DNA of 64,000 nt from Terasakiella magnetica (GTDB lineage Bacteria; Pseudomonadota; Alphaproteobacteria; Rhodospirillales; Magnetospirillaceae): assembly GCA_902729415.1 (NCBI GenBank), contig CACVCF010000445.1, forward strand, positions 62,001 through 126,000, in the 5' to 3' direction. The notes below the pieces were generated by a model. The model had not been told where the DNA came from and made no database searches. It worked only from the letters and a program-made list of their open reading frames with translations. Made by a program: the position numbers and the translations under genes. Numbering within the stretch: position 1 is the first letter of the stretch; every line of letters begins with the position of its first letter. This document shows, in pieces, positions 55,325 to 64,000 of the stretch.

Positions 55325-55846
55325 ATGACGGATTTCCGCATGCGCCGCTTTCTTGTCCTTGTTTCCGCCCTGCTGGTCGCATCTTGTTATCAGGTCGATG
55401 GCGAGACCGTTCCCCAATCCGCCTCCATCAAAGTGGAGGGGTTGAAGGACGGACTTTACGACCGTCCCGACGGGGTCAAGGTTCTGGTGCGCTGGAATCA
55501 GGCCGAACGGCAATACGACGTGGTCGCCCAGGGCGAGGGCCAGAACGGCGGCGGCAAGGCCCGCGCCACCCGCGTCGCCAACCAGCTTTATCTGGTGCAG
55601 TATTCCGACGCCGCCCGCCTGACCCTGCTGGCTTCGGTCAAGGGCGACGACGTGGTGCTGCTGCTGCCCAACAAAGCGGTCGAGCAGCGTCTGGCCAAAG
55701 CCCATGGCGTCGGCATCCGCCCCGGCCCCATCAATGCCTTGACCGGTTCAGTGGGTTCGGTGCTGAACTTCTACAAGGATGTGGTGGCCTCGGGCGAATT
55801 CGCCGAAGGCCCCAAGGTGGCCTTTATCGGGGAAGTGCCGCGTTAA
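55325..55846 (+). CDS. Small lipoprotein of unknown function
   Basis: 173 residues (or 168 from ATG 55340). A hydrophobic signal ends in a lipobox (LVASC) at about residues 17-21, so the protein is probably lipidated. The mature part is beta-rich (VLVRWNQAERQYDVVAQGEGQ) and has no domain that I recognise. No strong Shine-Dalgarno is found for either start. Its 3' end overlaps the convergent MlaC-like gene by 23 bases. Confidence 0.7.
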   Translation: MTDFRMRRFLVLVSALLVASCYQVDGETVPQSASIKVEGLKDGLYDRPDGVKVLVRWNQAERQYDVVAQGEGQNGGGKARATRVANQLYLVQYSDAARLTLLASVKGDDVVLLLPNKAVEQRLAKAHGVGIRPGPINALTGSVGSVLNFYKDVVASGEFAEGPKVAFIGEVPR

Positions 55847-56474
55847 GGCGGTCGTTCTCGGCGATCTTGCGCTGAAGCGCTTCGACCAGCGGCTCGATCT
55901 TGCCGCCATTGCTGCGCAGAACCGAGCCAAAATCGTCTTGCATCGCGCGGATCAGGCTGACGCCTTCGACGGTGATATTGACGATGACCGGCCGGCCGGT
56001 GGCGTCATCGGTGACCTCCCACTCCACCGGGGTGGGGCTGGCCGTATTGGTCTGGGGCAGGGCGATGCAGGGAACCTTGACCTTGCCGCCGCTTGAATTT
56101 TCCGGTTCGCCCACCTCGATGATCTGGTCGGTGGGGACATCCACCAACTGCCCGGCATAGCTAGACACCAGAAAGCGCACGAACAACTCGCTGAAACTGG
56201 CCTGCTCCGCGGGTGCGATCTTCTTCCAATGTCGTCCCAAGATGATAGAGGACAGCAGCGACGGATCGGTATAGCGGCGCAGCAGTTCTTCCAGCAGGCG
56301 GGAGCGTTCGGCCAGGGGATAGGTCTTGCCGCTGAAGGTGCCGAGGCCGTCGTTGATGGCGGCCTGGACCGTTTTCTTGGCTGTTGCCAATTCGGTGGCG
56401 GTGGCGCTCTGCGGCACCAGGATCATCGCGGCCAGGATGATCATCAGAGAGAGTAGAATGCGGAACGGCTTCAT
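55824..56474 (-). CDS. MlaC/Ttg2D-family phospholipid-binding protein
   Basis: 216 residues with a signal peptide (MKPFRILLSLMIILAAMILVP...). MlaC features include RRYTDPSLLSSIILGRHWKK and FSELFVRFLVSSYAGQL, then VNITVEGVSLIRAMQDDFGSVL. MlaC carries phospholipid between outer-membrane MlaA and the inner-membrane MlaFEDB transporter; those genes are not in this window. Alternatively a hopanoid-associated HpnM-like protein of the same family. Confidence 0.85.
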   Translation of the reverse strand: MKPFRILLSLMIILAAMILVPQSATATELATAKKTVQAAINDGLGTFSGKTYPLAERSRLLEELLRRYTDPSLLSSIILGRHWKKIAPAEQASFSELFVRFLVSSYAGQLVDVPTDQIIEVGEPENSSGGKVKVPCIALPQTNTASPTPVEWEVTDDATGRPVIVNITVEGVSLIRAMQDDFGSVLRSNGGKIEPLVEALQRKIAENDRLNAALPR

Positions 56475-56550
56475 CTCGGTTCCTTGATCTCAAACACATC
56501 TAACCCTGGCAATAGCGTAAATCAGCCTGCTGCGGCAATATGTTCTATAG

Positions 56551-57036
56551 CTAAAGTGTAAGGATCGCGGGAGTGTGGCCGGTATACCGCAGAAAGGCGC
56601 GCAGATCTGCCGAGGTGATTGTCGTGGTCATGTCATTGCGCAGAGGGTGATAATTCACCAGTGGCTGTTCCATCATCCAGGCATCGAGAACCGGCGTGAC
56701 CCGGCCCTCGGCATCGTTGATGAGAGCAAAGGGAGTGACCGAGCCGGGTTCGATACCCAGCACCTGACCCAGCAATTCCGCCGAGCCGAAGGATAACCGG
56801 GCCGAGCCGATGCGCTCGGGCAGGCGCTTGAGGTCGATGCGTTTGTCGGCGGGCGCCACCACCAGCCACAGCTTGGCCTTGGCATCCTTCAGAAACAGGT
56901 TCTTGCAATGAACCCCCGGAATGGCGCCCCACACCTTGTTGCCTTCCTCCACCGTGTGGGCGGGGGAATGCCCGTGGGTCTTGGCATTGATCCCCAGGTC
57001 CAGGAACAAGGAAAAGAGGTCGTCCGATGTTTTCAT
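56551..57036 (-). CDS. YbaK/ProX-type prolyl-tRNA editing protein
   Basis: 161 residues. Freestanding aminoacyl-tRNA deacylase related to ProXp-ala/PrdX, which clears mischarged Ala-tRNA(Pro). HSPAHTVEEG near the start, KNLFLKDAKAKLWLVVA with the conserved catalytic Lys, and SVTPFALINDAEGRV match the family. Its start overlaps the stop of the GGDEF/EAL gene in ATGA, so it may be translationally coupled to it. Confidence 0.92.
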   Translation of the reverse strand: MKTSDDLFSLFLDLGINAKTHGHSPAHTVEEGNKVWGAIPGVHCKNLFLKDAKAKLWLVVAPADKRIDLKRLPERIGSARLSFGSAELLGQVLGIEPGSVTPFALINDAEGRVTPVLDAWMMEQPLVNYHPLRNDMTTTITSADLRAFLRYTGHTPAILTL

Positions 57037-59084
57037 GATGAGGGATGAATTATGGTTTCGATGGGTTTGGGCATACCGACATGATAGCCCTGACAGAGAT
57101 TGACCCCCATGGTGTGCAGCACAGCCAACGTGGCTTCATCCTCGACAAATTCGGCGATGGTGGTCATGCCAAAGCGCTGGGCCATCGAATGGATGTGCTC
57201 GACCATGATGCGGTCACGTTCGTCGGTGACCATGTGGCGGACGAACGACCCCTCGATCTTCACATAATCGACGGTAATGTATTTGAGGTAGAGGAAGGAT
57301 GAGAACCCGCTGCCGAAATCATCCAACGCAAAGCCCAGGCCGTTGGCGCGCAATTCGTTGACCATGTTGACCACGTCGCCGAAGTGGGGCAGGGCCTCGC
57401 GCTCGGTGATTTCCAGCACTACCCGCGACGGCGCCACCCCCACTTCGGCCAGACGGCGGGGAATGTCGCGCATGCGGTCGTAATCGGTCAGGCTTTTGGC
57501 CGAGAGGTTGATGAACACTTTGGCGTCGCCCAGGGTACCCGCCGCCATGGCGGCCAGCGCCTGATCGAATACTGCGGCGTCGATTTCACCTGCCAGCCCC
57601 AATTCCTCGGCCGATTCGATGAAGTCGCCGGCGCAGACCGCCTGATCGCCATCGACCACGCGGGCCAGGACTTCATAGGCGGCGATGCTGCCGTCCTTAC
57701 AGGCGACGATGGGTTGGAAGAACGGCACCAGCCGCCCTTCAGCCAGGGCCGAGCGCACCATCTCGCCCTGGCTGAAGATGGTGACGGCGGTATCGTCGTT
57801 GTCGCCGATCACCGCCACTTGGTTCTTGCCGCCGCGCTTGGCCTTGTAGATGGCGACGTCGGCGGCGATGGCCAAGCGCTGGACGTCGTCGGCATTGTCG
57901 GGATAGGAGACCAGGCCGATACTGGCGGTGACGCGGACACCGCCCACCGGCAGTCCCAACTGGGTCTCAGCCACGGCGGCGCGCAGCTTTTCCGCCACCT
58001 GGCGGCCTTCTTCCATATCTGTCTCGGGCAGCAGCACCGCGAACTCGTCGGCACCGATGCGGGCGATGATGTCGGTGCGGCGCACCTCGCGGTGCAGCAC
58101 GCTGGCCAGTTCGCGCAGGACTAGGTCGCCGATGGGATGGCCGAAGGTGTCGTTGATGTTCTTGAAGTCGTCGAGGTCGATCAGCAACATGCAGAACGGA
58201 TGATTGTTGCGTTGGGCACGGCCGATTTCGTGGCCCAGGAATTCGTCGAACTTGCGGCGGTTGTAAAGCTTGGTCAGCGGGTCACGGATCGACAGATCCT
58301 CCAACCGGGCCTGATAGTCCTCCACCGTCCGCAGCAGCTTGTTGAAGTACTCGGACAGGTCAGCCACTTCGCTGATGAAGCCGTTGGTCTTGACCCGGCG
58401 CGACAGGTCGGTGTGCAAGATGATCTCTTGCATCAGGCTGACCATGTTGGTGATGGGGCGCGCCACAAACAGCTTCAGCTTGAAATACAGCGCCACCGAC
58501 AATAGCAGCAGAATGCCGAAGAAATAGGCCAGCACCGTGTTCAAGACGTAGTCCAGCGACACCTTGAGGGCATGGATCGGATAGGTGATGTCGATGACGC
58601 CGTTGATGTCGCCCAATTTGGCCGCAGTGTGGCAGTCCAGGCATTCCTGCTTGGCTTTCAGCGGGTAGAGATAGCGGATGCCCTGCTCGCCGGGGACCAA
58701 AACCTCCTGGCCGGTGGCGAAGACCTGCTGCAACAGGGGGTCGTTGCGCACCACGGCCAGGTCACCACCCATTTCGCCGAACTGCTCGATCACCGCCTTG
58801 CCGCGAATGACATCGACGCTGAGGTCGGGCAGGGCGATCTGAAGCCGTTTGATCACATCGGTGATTTCACCCTTGCTCCAGCCCTTGCGCATGGCGGCGT
58901 AAAGGGTCTCGAACACCAGGGTGGAGGTCTGACGCGCCTCTTCGCGGGCGAGGTCATGGATCGACTTTTCGCGGACATGACCCGAAATCAAAGCAACGAC
59001 GATGATGGCGAAAACCGTGGCGGTCAGGGAGAGCAGAAACACCACGCGGGTGATGCTGATTCGTGTCGGCTTCCCTGCGAACAT
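57033..59084 (-). CDS. GGDEF-EAL c-di-GMP protein with periplasmic c-type heme sensor domain
   Basis: 683 residues. Membrane helix 1 (about 12-34), a periplasmic domain of about 140 residues, helix 2 (about 180-205), HAMP-like region, GGDEF domain (about 268-430) and EAL domain (about 440-683). The periplasmic part contains CLDCH (near 148), a c-type heme-binding motif. The cyclase motif is GADEF, not GGDEF, and the EAL motif is EVL (YEVLARV), while DDFGSG and EITERE of the EAL domain are intact. Phosphodiesterase activity is plausible; cyclase activity is uncertain. Coupled by ATGA overlap to the ProX gene. Confidence 0.92.
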   Translation of the reverse strand: MFAGKPTRISITRVVFLLSLTATVFAIIVVALISGHVREKSIHDLAREEARQTSTLVFETLYAAMRKGWSKGEITDVIKRLQIALPDLSVDVIRGKAVIEQFGEMGGDLAVVRNDPLLQQVFATGQEVLVPGEQGIRYLYPLKAKQECLDCHTAAKLGDINGVIDITYPIHALKVSLDYVLNTVLAYFFGILLLLSVALYFKLKLFVARPITNMVSLMQEIILHTDLSRRVKTNGFISEVADLSEYFNKLLRTVEDYQARLEDLSIRDPLTKLYNRRKFDEFLGHEIGRAQRNNHPFCMLLIDLDDFKNINDTFGHPIGDLVLRELASVLHREVRRTDIIARIGADEFAVLLPETDMEEGRQVAEKLRAAVAETQLGLPVGGVRVTASIGLVSYPDNADDVQRLAIAADVAIYKAKRGGKNQVAVIGDNDDTAVTIFSQGEMVRSALAEGRLVPFFQPIVACKDGSIAAYEVLARVVDGDQAVCAGDFIESAEELGLAGEIDAAVFDQALAAMAAGTLGDAKVFINLSAKSLTDYDRMRDIPRRLAEVGVAPSRVVLEITEREALPHFGDVVNMVNELRANGLGFALDDFGSGFSSFLYLKYITVDYVKIEGSFVRHMVTDERDRIMVEHIHSMAQRFGMTTIAEFVEDEATLAVLHTMGVNLCQGYHVGMPKPIETIIHPSS

Positions 59085-59135
59085 TGCACGTCCAGACGAT
59101 TGAGGGCCATCCTTAAGGAAAGAGAACTTGCCTTA

Positions 59136-59174
59136 AGCCGCCCGACCCTGTCCATGGAAATGGGGCGGGCGGCT
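59136..59174 (-). terminator. Hairpin after the PilZ chemoreceptor region
   Basis: AGCCGCCCG (59136-59144) pairs with CGGGCGGCT (59166-59174). On the minus strand it lies just after the MCP stop at 59195; only TTAAGG follows, so the T-run is weak. Confidence 0.45.
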
Positions 59175-59194
59175 GCTTTCGAACGCAGAGATCC

Positions 59195-61198
59195 TCAGGC
59201 TGCATCTCTAATAGGAGGATGGTGGGCGGTCAGACGCAGGAATTCGTCATGCCACCGGATCGCCTGGTCGGGTGAAAGTTCCAATTGGCCGTGCATGCGG
59301 CCCTTGTCGCATTCCTTGGCGATCAGGGACAGCGGTACGGAACAGCCATTGATGTGGACCTCGACCTTGATGCCGGGGGTGATGGGGCAGACCTCACCGC
59401 TGACCGTCAGACCGTCCTCGGCGATTTCGTCCAGGATGACAGGGACACGCTGGCCGTTCATGACCATCTCACCCTTCAAATTCAGGCAATAGCGGGGCTG
59501 GTTGCGGCGGTCCACCTCCTTGGTGGCGGTGCGGACCACCCGGATGATGACGCCGCGCAGATCGTCAATGCTGTGGGCCACATCAGCCGAGATGCCATTG
59601 ACGCGGGCGGCACGCTCGCCGGTGGTGGTGGCCTCGCCCGAGACGTTGGCGATGCGTTCGGCCACTTCATGGGCGGCGGAGGAGGTTTCCGCCACGTTGC
59701 GGGCGATGTCGGCGGTGGCGGCGTCTTGCTGACGGACCGCCGCGGCCACGGCGGTGGAGACGTCCTCCACATTACGGATGGCGGTGGTGATCTCTCCCAC
59801 CGAAGATACCGCTTCGGCGGTGGTGCTTTGGACCTCGGCGATCTGGGCCGAGATTTCCTCGGTAGCCTTGGCGGTCTGGTTGGCGAGGTTTTTCACCTCG
59901 TTGGCGACTACGGCGAAGCCTTTGCCGGCATCTCCGGCGCGGGCGGCCTCGATGGTGGCGTTCAAGGCCAGCAGGTTGGTCTGGGACGCGATATCATTGA
60001 TCAGGTTAGCGACCTCACCGATGCGGTTGACCGCGACCGACAGACGCGAAATGGTCTCTTGCGCCCGTGCGGCGGCGGTGACGGCCCCGCCGGTGACCTG
60101 ACCCGCAGTGGCGATCTGGCTGCCGATCTCGCGGATAGAGGCGCTTAATTGCTCGGCGGCGCTGGCGACGGTCTGAACATTACTCAACGCTTGGGCGGCG
60201 GCGGCCACGCTTTGGCTGGTATTACCCACCGCGTTGGCCGACACGGCCATGTATTCTGCATTTTGCGACATCAGCAGGGTCTGGGCGGCCACCTGCTCGA
60301 CGGCGGCACGGGTCTCCAGTTCCACGGTTTCGGCCATGTTGCGAAGGGCGGCGACCTTGCCGCTCTCGGCTTGCAGGCGGTCTTTTTCCTGTGTGCTGCG
60401 CAGGGTTTCCGTCTCGCGCATGGCGTTGCGGAACACTTGGACGGTGCGGGCCATGTCGCCGATCTCGTCATGGGCGGACTGGGAGGGGATCTCTGCCGAC
60501 AGGTCTCCCGCCGCCAAGGTCGCCATGGCGGCGTTGAGGCGGGCGATGGGGCCGGAAACCCGGTGGAAGGCGGTCCAGATGGCCCAGCCCCAACCGGCGG
60601 CGAGGCCAAGAACCGCCGTCCAGATCATGGCCTGGAGGCGTTCGGTGTAGAAGCCTTCAAGCCCCCTGGCGACCTCGGAGACATGGGCGGTATTGGCGGC
60701 GGCCAGGGCTTCGACCTCCTTGTTGAGCGCTTGGCGGTTCGCGCGGTTGACGTCGTTGTCGCCAAACAGCCGCGCTTCGGCGGTGCTGACCTCGCGGCCC
60801 AGGCGCACCAATTCGGTGCGGAAGTTGGCGAACTCGGCGGCGCGGGCGGCGGCGGCGGCGGTGTTCTGGCGTTGGGGTTCGGGCAGAAGCATGGTCCACT
60901 CGTCCATCAGACGGCGGATCTCGGCCACATTGGTCAGGATGGGCGGTGCGTATTTTTCCGCTTCCTTGGCGTCGCGGCTCATATAGATGCCGCGCGAATC
61001 CATCACCACCGCATTGATCAGGCCATTGACCTTTTCGCCGATCACTGCCCGCTTGGAGGTAGCCTCCATTTCAATCACATGTCCGTGATAGGTCGACATG
61101 GAGCGAATACCAATTATCGCCATGGCCACCGCCGCCAGTCCAACCAGACCTACGGCCACGAAGATCCTGGCCTTGATGGTTAAGTGCAAACCCGTCAT
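59195..61198 (-). CDS. Methyl-accepting chemotaxis protein with C-terminal PilZ domain
   Basis: 667 residues. Membrane helix near 9-28, periplasmic helical sensor domain, second helix near 190-210, HAMP, signalling domain with the conserved tip [24 protein letters not shown], and a C-terminal PilZ domain (about 570-660). The PilZ part has the RxxxR motif in RNQPRY and DEIAEDG in place of the usual (D/N)xSxxG. PilZ binds c-di-GMP, so receptor output may respond to it. The start is at ATG 61198, with GGGGAG upstream. The next gene downstream encodes a c-di-GMP protein. Confidence 0.93.
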   Translation of the reverse strand: MTGLHLTIKARIFVAVGLVGLAAVAMAIIGIRSMSTYHGHVIEMEATSKRAVIGEKVNGLINAVVMDSRGIYMSRDAKEAEKYAPPILTNVAEIRRLMDEWTMLLPEPQRQNTAAAAARAAEFANFRTELVRLGREVSTAEARLFGDNDVNRANRQALNKEVEALAAANTAHVSEVARGLEGFYTERLQAMIWTAVLGLAAGWGWAIWTAFHRVSGPIARLNAAMATLAAGDLSAEIPSQSAHDEIGDMARTVQVFRNAMRETETLRSTQEKDRLQAESGKVAALRNMAETVELETRAAVEQVAAQTLLMSQNAEYMAVSANAVGNTSQSVAAAAQALSNVQTVASAAEQLSASIREIGSQIATAGQVTGGAVTAAARAQETISRLSVAVNRIGEVANLINDIASQTNLLALNATIEAARAGDAGKGFAVVANEVKNLANQTAKATEEISAQIAEVQSTTAEAVSSVGEITTAIRNVEDVSTAVAAAVRQQDAATADIARNVAETSSAAHEVAERIANVSGEATTTGERAARVNGISADVAHSIDDLRGVIIRVVRTATKEVDRRNQPRYCLNLKGEMVMNGQRVPVILDEIAEDGLTVSGEVCPITPGIKVEVHINGCSVPLSLIAKECDKGRMHGQLELSPDQAIRWHDEFLRLTAHHPPIRDAA

Positions 61199-61297
61199 CA
61201 CGAAATCTCCCCAGGTTCGGCAGCTCACAAAGACGTGTCGCCGCTTCACACAGGTGTGTATTCCGCTCAGGGATGTGTAGGGATATTCGCGTATGAC

Positions 61298-63775
61298 TTA
61301 TGGTTTGGCTGCGGGTGGAAGAGCCCCCCAGATATCGCGGGCATATTCCGCCACCGTGCGATCGGACGAGAACTTGCCCATGCGCGCGACATTGAGGATG
61401 GCCTTGCGGGTCCAGTCCTCGGCATTGCGGTAGGTCTGGTCCACCCGCTCTTGCGCTGCCATGTAGAGGGGGAAGTCGGCGCTGAGCAGATAATGGTCGC
61501 CGCCATGGGTCAGCAGATCGACCAATTGCTGGAAGCGATCGGGCTGGTCGGGTGAGAAGAAGCCGCTGCCGATCATGTCGAGAACCTGGGAAAGATCGGC
61601 ATTGGCGCGCACCGCCGCCCCGGCGTCATAGCCATCGATGCGCCGTCGCGCCACGTCCTGGGCGGTCAGGCCGAACAGGAACATGTTTTCCTCGCCGACC
61701 TCCTCGCAGATTTCCACATTGGCACCGTCCCAGGTGCCGATGGTCAGCGCGCCGTTCATGGACATCTTCATGTTGCCGGTGCCCGAGGCCTCGGTCCCGG
61801 CGGTGGAGATCTGTTCCGAAAGATCGGCGGCGGGCATCACGAATTCGGCGGTGGAGACGTTGTAATTAGGAACAAACACCACTTTCAGCTTGCCGCCCAC
61901 CAGAGGGTCGTTATTGATCACTTCGGCGATATCGTTGATCAGCTTGATGATCAGCTTGGCCACGTGATAGCCCGGCGCCGCCTTACCGCCGATGATGACG
62001 GTGCGCGGCACCACGTCGATCATGGGATTGGTGCGGATGCGGATATAGCGCGTCACCACGTGCAACACGTTCAGCAGCTGGCGCTTGTACTCATGGATAC
62101 GTTTGACCTGAACGTCGAACAGCGAATCCACATCCAGGTCGATGCCCAGGCGCAGCGCCATCATCTCGGCCAGCGCTTCCTTGTTGGCGCGCTTGACCGC
62201 CCGGAATTCCTTGCGGAAGGCCTTGTCGTCGGCCAGGGGCTCCAGCTTGTGAAGCAAATCAAGATTGGTGATCCAGCCATCGCCGATCCGCCCGGTGATC
62301 AGCTTGGCCAAGCGCGGATTGGACGCCAGCAGCCAGCGGCGCGGCGTCACGCCGTTGGTTTTGTTGGTGATCTTGCCGGGAGACAGGTGTTCGAAGTCGG
62401 AGAAGATGGTGCTCTTCATCAGTCCGGTATGGATGGCGGCGACGCCGTTGACCTTATGGCTGCCGATTACCGCCAGATGGGCCATGCGGATGCGCTTGCC
62501 GTTACTGCCCTCGCCCACCACCGAAACCCGGCGCAACAGCTCGGAATCGCCGGGATGGCGATAGCGCACGCCTTGCAGGAATTCATGGTTGAGTTGGTAG
62601 ATGATTTCGAGATGGCGCGGCAGCACCCGCTCGAACAGCTCCACCGGCCAGGTCTCCAACGCTTCGGGCAACAAGGTGTGGTTGGTATAGGCGCAGCAGC
62701 GCTGGGTGATGGACCAGGCGCGGTCCCAATCGATCTGGTGCTCGTCCACCAGCACCCGCATCAGCTCGGCCACCACCAAGGCGGGGTGGGTGTCGTTGAG
62801 CTGCATGGCGACCTTGTCCGGCAGCTTTTCCCAATCGGAATGGCTTTTGCGGAAACGGGCCAGGATGTCTTGGAGCGAGGCGGCAACGAAGAAGTATTCC
62901 TGCTTGAAGCGCAGTTCCTTGCCGCGGTCGGTCATGTCCGAGGGGTAAAGCACCTTGGACAGGGTCTCGGATTCGTTCTTGTCGCGCACGGCCTCGATGT
63001 AATTGCCGGCATTGAAGTAACGGAGGTCGAATTCACGGGTGGACTTGGCCGACCACAGGCGCAGATTGTTGACCACCTTGGCGCCAAAGCCGGGCACCGG
63101 CACATCATAGGCCATGGCCATGACTTCCTCGGCATCGACCCATTGCGAACGGGTCTGGCCCAGCACATCGCGGAAGTGAATGACCCGGCCGCCAAAACGT
63201 ACCGGATAGATCACACCGGGGCGGGGAAATTCCCACGGATTGCCATAACGCAGCCAGTTCTCGGGGCTTTCCACCTGCCAGCCGTTGTCCACGTGCTGGG
63301 TGAACATGCCGTAATCATAACGGATACCATAGCCGAACCCGGCGACACCGATGGTCGCCATGGAATCCAGCAGGCAGGCGGCCAGACGGCCAAGGCCGCC
63401 ATTGCCCAGTGCCGCTTCCACCTCCCATGCCGCCACTTCGCCGAAATCCTGGCCCAGCTCGGCGATGGCTTGGCGCACCACGTCGTAGAGCCCGAGATTG
63501 ATCAGGCTGTTGACCAGGGTCCGCCCGATCAGGAATTCCATGGACAGATAATAGACGCGCTTGCGGTCATCGCTGTAATAGCGGTTGAGGGTCGGCATCC
63601 AGTGTTCGGTGACGCGATCGCGCACCGCATGGGCTGCCGCCATGAACCAGTCACGCGCGGTGGCGTTGATGGGTTCCTTGCCGACAGTGTAGAGCAAGTG
63701 ACTCCGGATCGTGGACTTGATGCTTTCCACATCGTCGCCCAAATGCCCGGCTACGGGAGGCTTTGATCGCGTCAT
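61298..63775 (-). CDS. glgP: Glycogen/maltodextrin phosphorylase
   Basis: 825 residues from ATG 63775. Releases glucose-1-phosphate from alpha-1,4-glucans with PLP. The PLP site is in EASGTGNMKMSMNGAL, the start region has IKSTIRSHLLYTVG, and NDTHPAL is present. ATG 63775 has GGGAAG upstream; ATG 63793 is also possible. It lies 90 bases downstream of the 4-alpha-glucanotransferase, the usual arrangement of maltodextrin-degrading genes. Confidence 0.96.
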   Translation of the reverse strand: MTRSKPPVAGHLGDDVESIKSTIRSHLLYTVGKEPINATARDWFMAAAHAVRDRVTEHWMPTLNRYYSDDRKRVYYLSMEFLIGRTLVNSLINLGLYDVVRQAIAELGQDFGEVAAWEVEAALGNGGLGRLAACLLDSMATIGVAGFGYGIRYDYGMFTQHVDNGWQVESPENWLRYGNPWEFPRPGVIYPVRFGGRVIHFRDVLGQTRSQWVDAEEVMAMAYDVPVPGFGAKVVNNLRLWSAKSTREFDLRYFNAGNYIEAVRDKNESETLSKVLYPSDMTDRGKELRFKQEYFFVAASLQDILARFRKSHSDWEKLPDKVAMQLNDTHPALVVAELMRVLVDEHQIDWDRAWSITQRCCAYTNHTLLPEALETWPVELFERVLPRHLEIIYQLNHEFLQGVRYRHPGDSELLRRVSVVGEGSNGKRIRMAHLAVIGSHKVNGVAAIHTGLMKSTIFSDFEHLSPGKITNKTNGVTPRRWLLASNPRLAKLITGRIGDGWITNLDLLHKLEPLADDKAFRKEFRAVKRANKEALAEMMALRLGIDLDVDSLFDVQVKRIHEYKRQLLNVLHVVTRYIRIRTNPMIDVVPRTVIIGGKAAPGYHVAKLIIKLINDIAEVINNDPLVGGKLKVVFVPNYNVSTAEFVMPAADLSEQISTAGTEASGTGNMKMSMNGALTIGTWDGANVEICEEVGEENMFLFGLTAQDVARRRIDGYDAGAAVRANADLSQVLDMIGSGFFSPDQPDRFQQLVDLLTHGGDHYLLSADFPLYMAAQERVDQTYRNAEDWTRKAILNVARMGKFSSDRTVAEYARDIWGALPPAAKP

Positions 63776-63865
63776 TTTCGTCTTCCCGCCCATGCTACTG
63801 CATCCATCCACCTCCATTCCTCCACGAAACCGCGCTTTGGGCAAGTGAAGTCATGGTGATTGGGC

Positions 63866-64000
63866 TCATACAGTGGACATTGGCGGGTTGGCGCGGCGCT
63901 TCAAGCCGTCGGCGGTGGTCCGCATGCGGGGATCGGCCAGAATCGCAGGGCTGGCGTCGGGCAGGCGGCGGCGCCAATTGGGATGCTGGGTGGTGGTGCC
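63866..64000 (-). CDS. malQ: 4-alpha-glucanotransferase, 3' end
   Basis: The last 44 codons are read on the minus strand and run off the window edge. QHPNWRRRLP is the C-terminal motif of MalQ (amylomaltase), followed by a helix and stop TGA at 63866-63868. It precedes glgP in the same direction. Only this fragment is visible, so the assignment rests on the short motif and the neighbour. Confidence 0.75.
   Translation of the reverse strand, partial: GTTTQHPNWRRRLPDASPAILADPRMRTTADGLKRRANPPMSTV

Noticed and set aside
1..64000. Magnetosome genes, tRNA or rRNA genes, CRISPR arrays, complete insertion sequences
   Set aside because: None recognised on either strand, although the organism resembles Magnetospirillum.

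Overview
The window looks like a chromosomal segment from an alphaproteobacterium of the Rhodospirillales, most likely Magnetospirillum or a close relative. I infer this from the high GC content, the secY-adk-rpsM-rpsK-rpoA-rplQ order, an aroQ-accB-accC operon, a fused thiS-thiG gene, a structured leader upstream of ornithine decarboxylase, and many chemotaxis and c-di-GMP proteins beside an aromatic catabolic cluster. No magnetosome gene, rRNA, tRNA or CRISPR array was recognised.

Layout. 1-4330: end of the spc/alpha ribosomal region (secY 3' part, adk, rpsM, rpsK, rpoA, rplQ) closed by a strong terminator. 4330-9632 (minus): a membrane Cache protein, a methyl-accepting chemotaxis protein and a 991-residue fusion of NfnA-, NfnB-, zinc-ribbon- and rubrerythrin-like parts. 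9781-28461: a catabolic cluster for p-cresol or a related 4-alkylphenol. It has an envelope cassette (YCF48-like lipoprotein, MMPL/RND transporter, DUF1302 porin-like protein, DUF1329 protein), a zinc alcohol dehydrogenase, an unknown membrane protein, the cytochrome and flavoprotein subunits of a p-cresol-methylhydroxylase-type enzyme with a small Tat-exported protein between them, an aldehyde dehydrogenase and an aryl-CoA ligase. It ends with a sensor kinase carrying a XylR/MopR-type phenol-sensing domain and an NtrC-type response regulator. Two divergent intergenic regions each hold a pair of sigma-54 promoter motifs around a central inverted repeat, which fits control by this kinase-regulator pair.

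28489-44261: housekeeping and accessory genes: sirtuin, low-molecular-weight phosphatase, cupredoxin plus FTR1 iron permease, aroQ-accB-accC, thiS-thiG, ornithine decarboxylase behind a leader with an undocumented-looking 42-codon upstream ORF, an orphan FlgE-like hook protein with a sigma-54 promoter, a DsbA-like thioredoxin, an M48 protease and a gamma-glutamyltransferase whose divergent 5' ends overlap, and an aminotransferase. 44327-45269: rplM-rpsI. 45509-53337: a two-component system divergent from an RND heavy-metal-type efflux system in which both the adaptor and the pump appear fused to extra domains. 53279-53512: a truncated integrase beside the 3' end of guaA.

53638-64000: guaA, a lipoprotein, an MlaC-like protein, a ProX-type editing protein, a GGDEF/EAL protein with a periplasmic c-type heme motif, an MCP with a C-terminal PilZ domain, glycogen phosphorylase, and the 3' end of a 4-alpha-glucanotransferase.

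The strongest candidates for something new are the rewired phenol-sensing circuit with its paired sigma-54 control regions, the NfnAB-rubrerythrin fusion, the pump-cytochrome fusion, and the ornithine decarboxylase leader with its upstream ORF. All family assignments come from reading motifs by eye; no database search was run.
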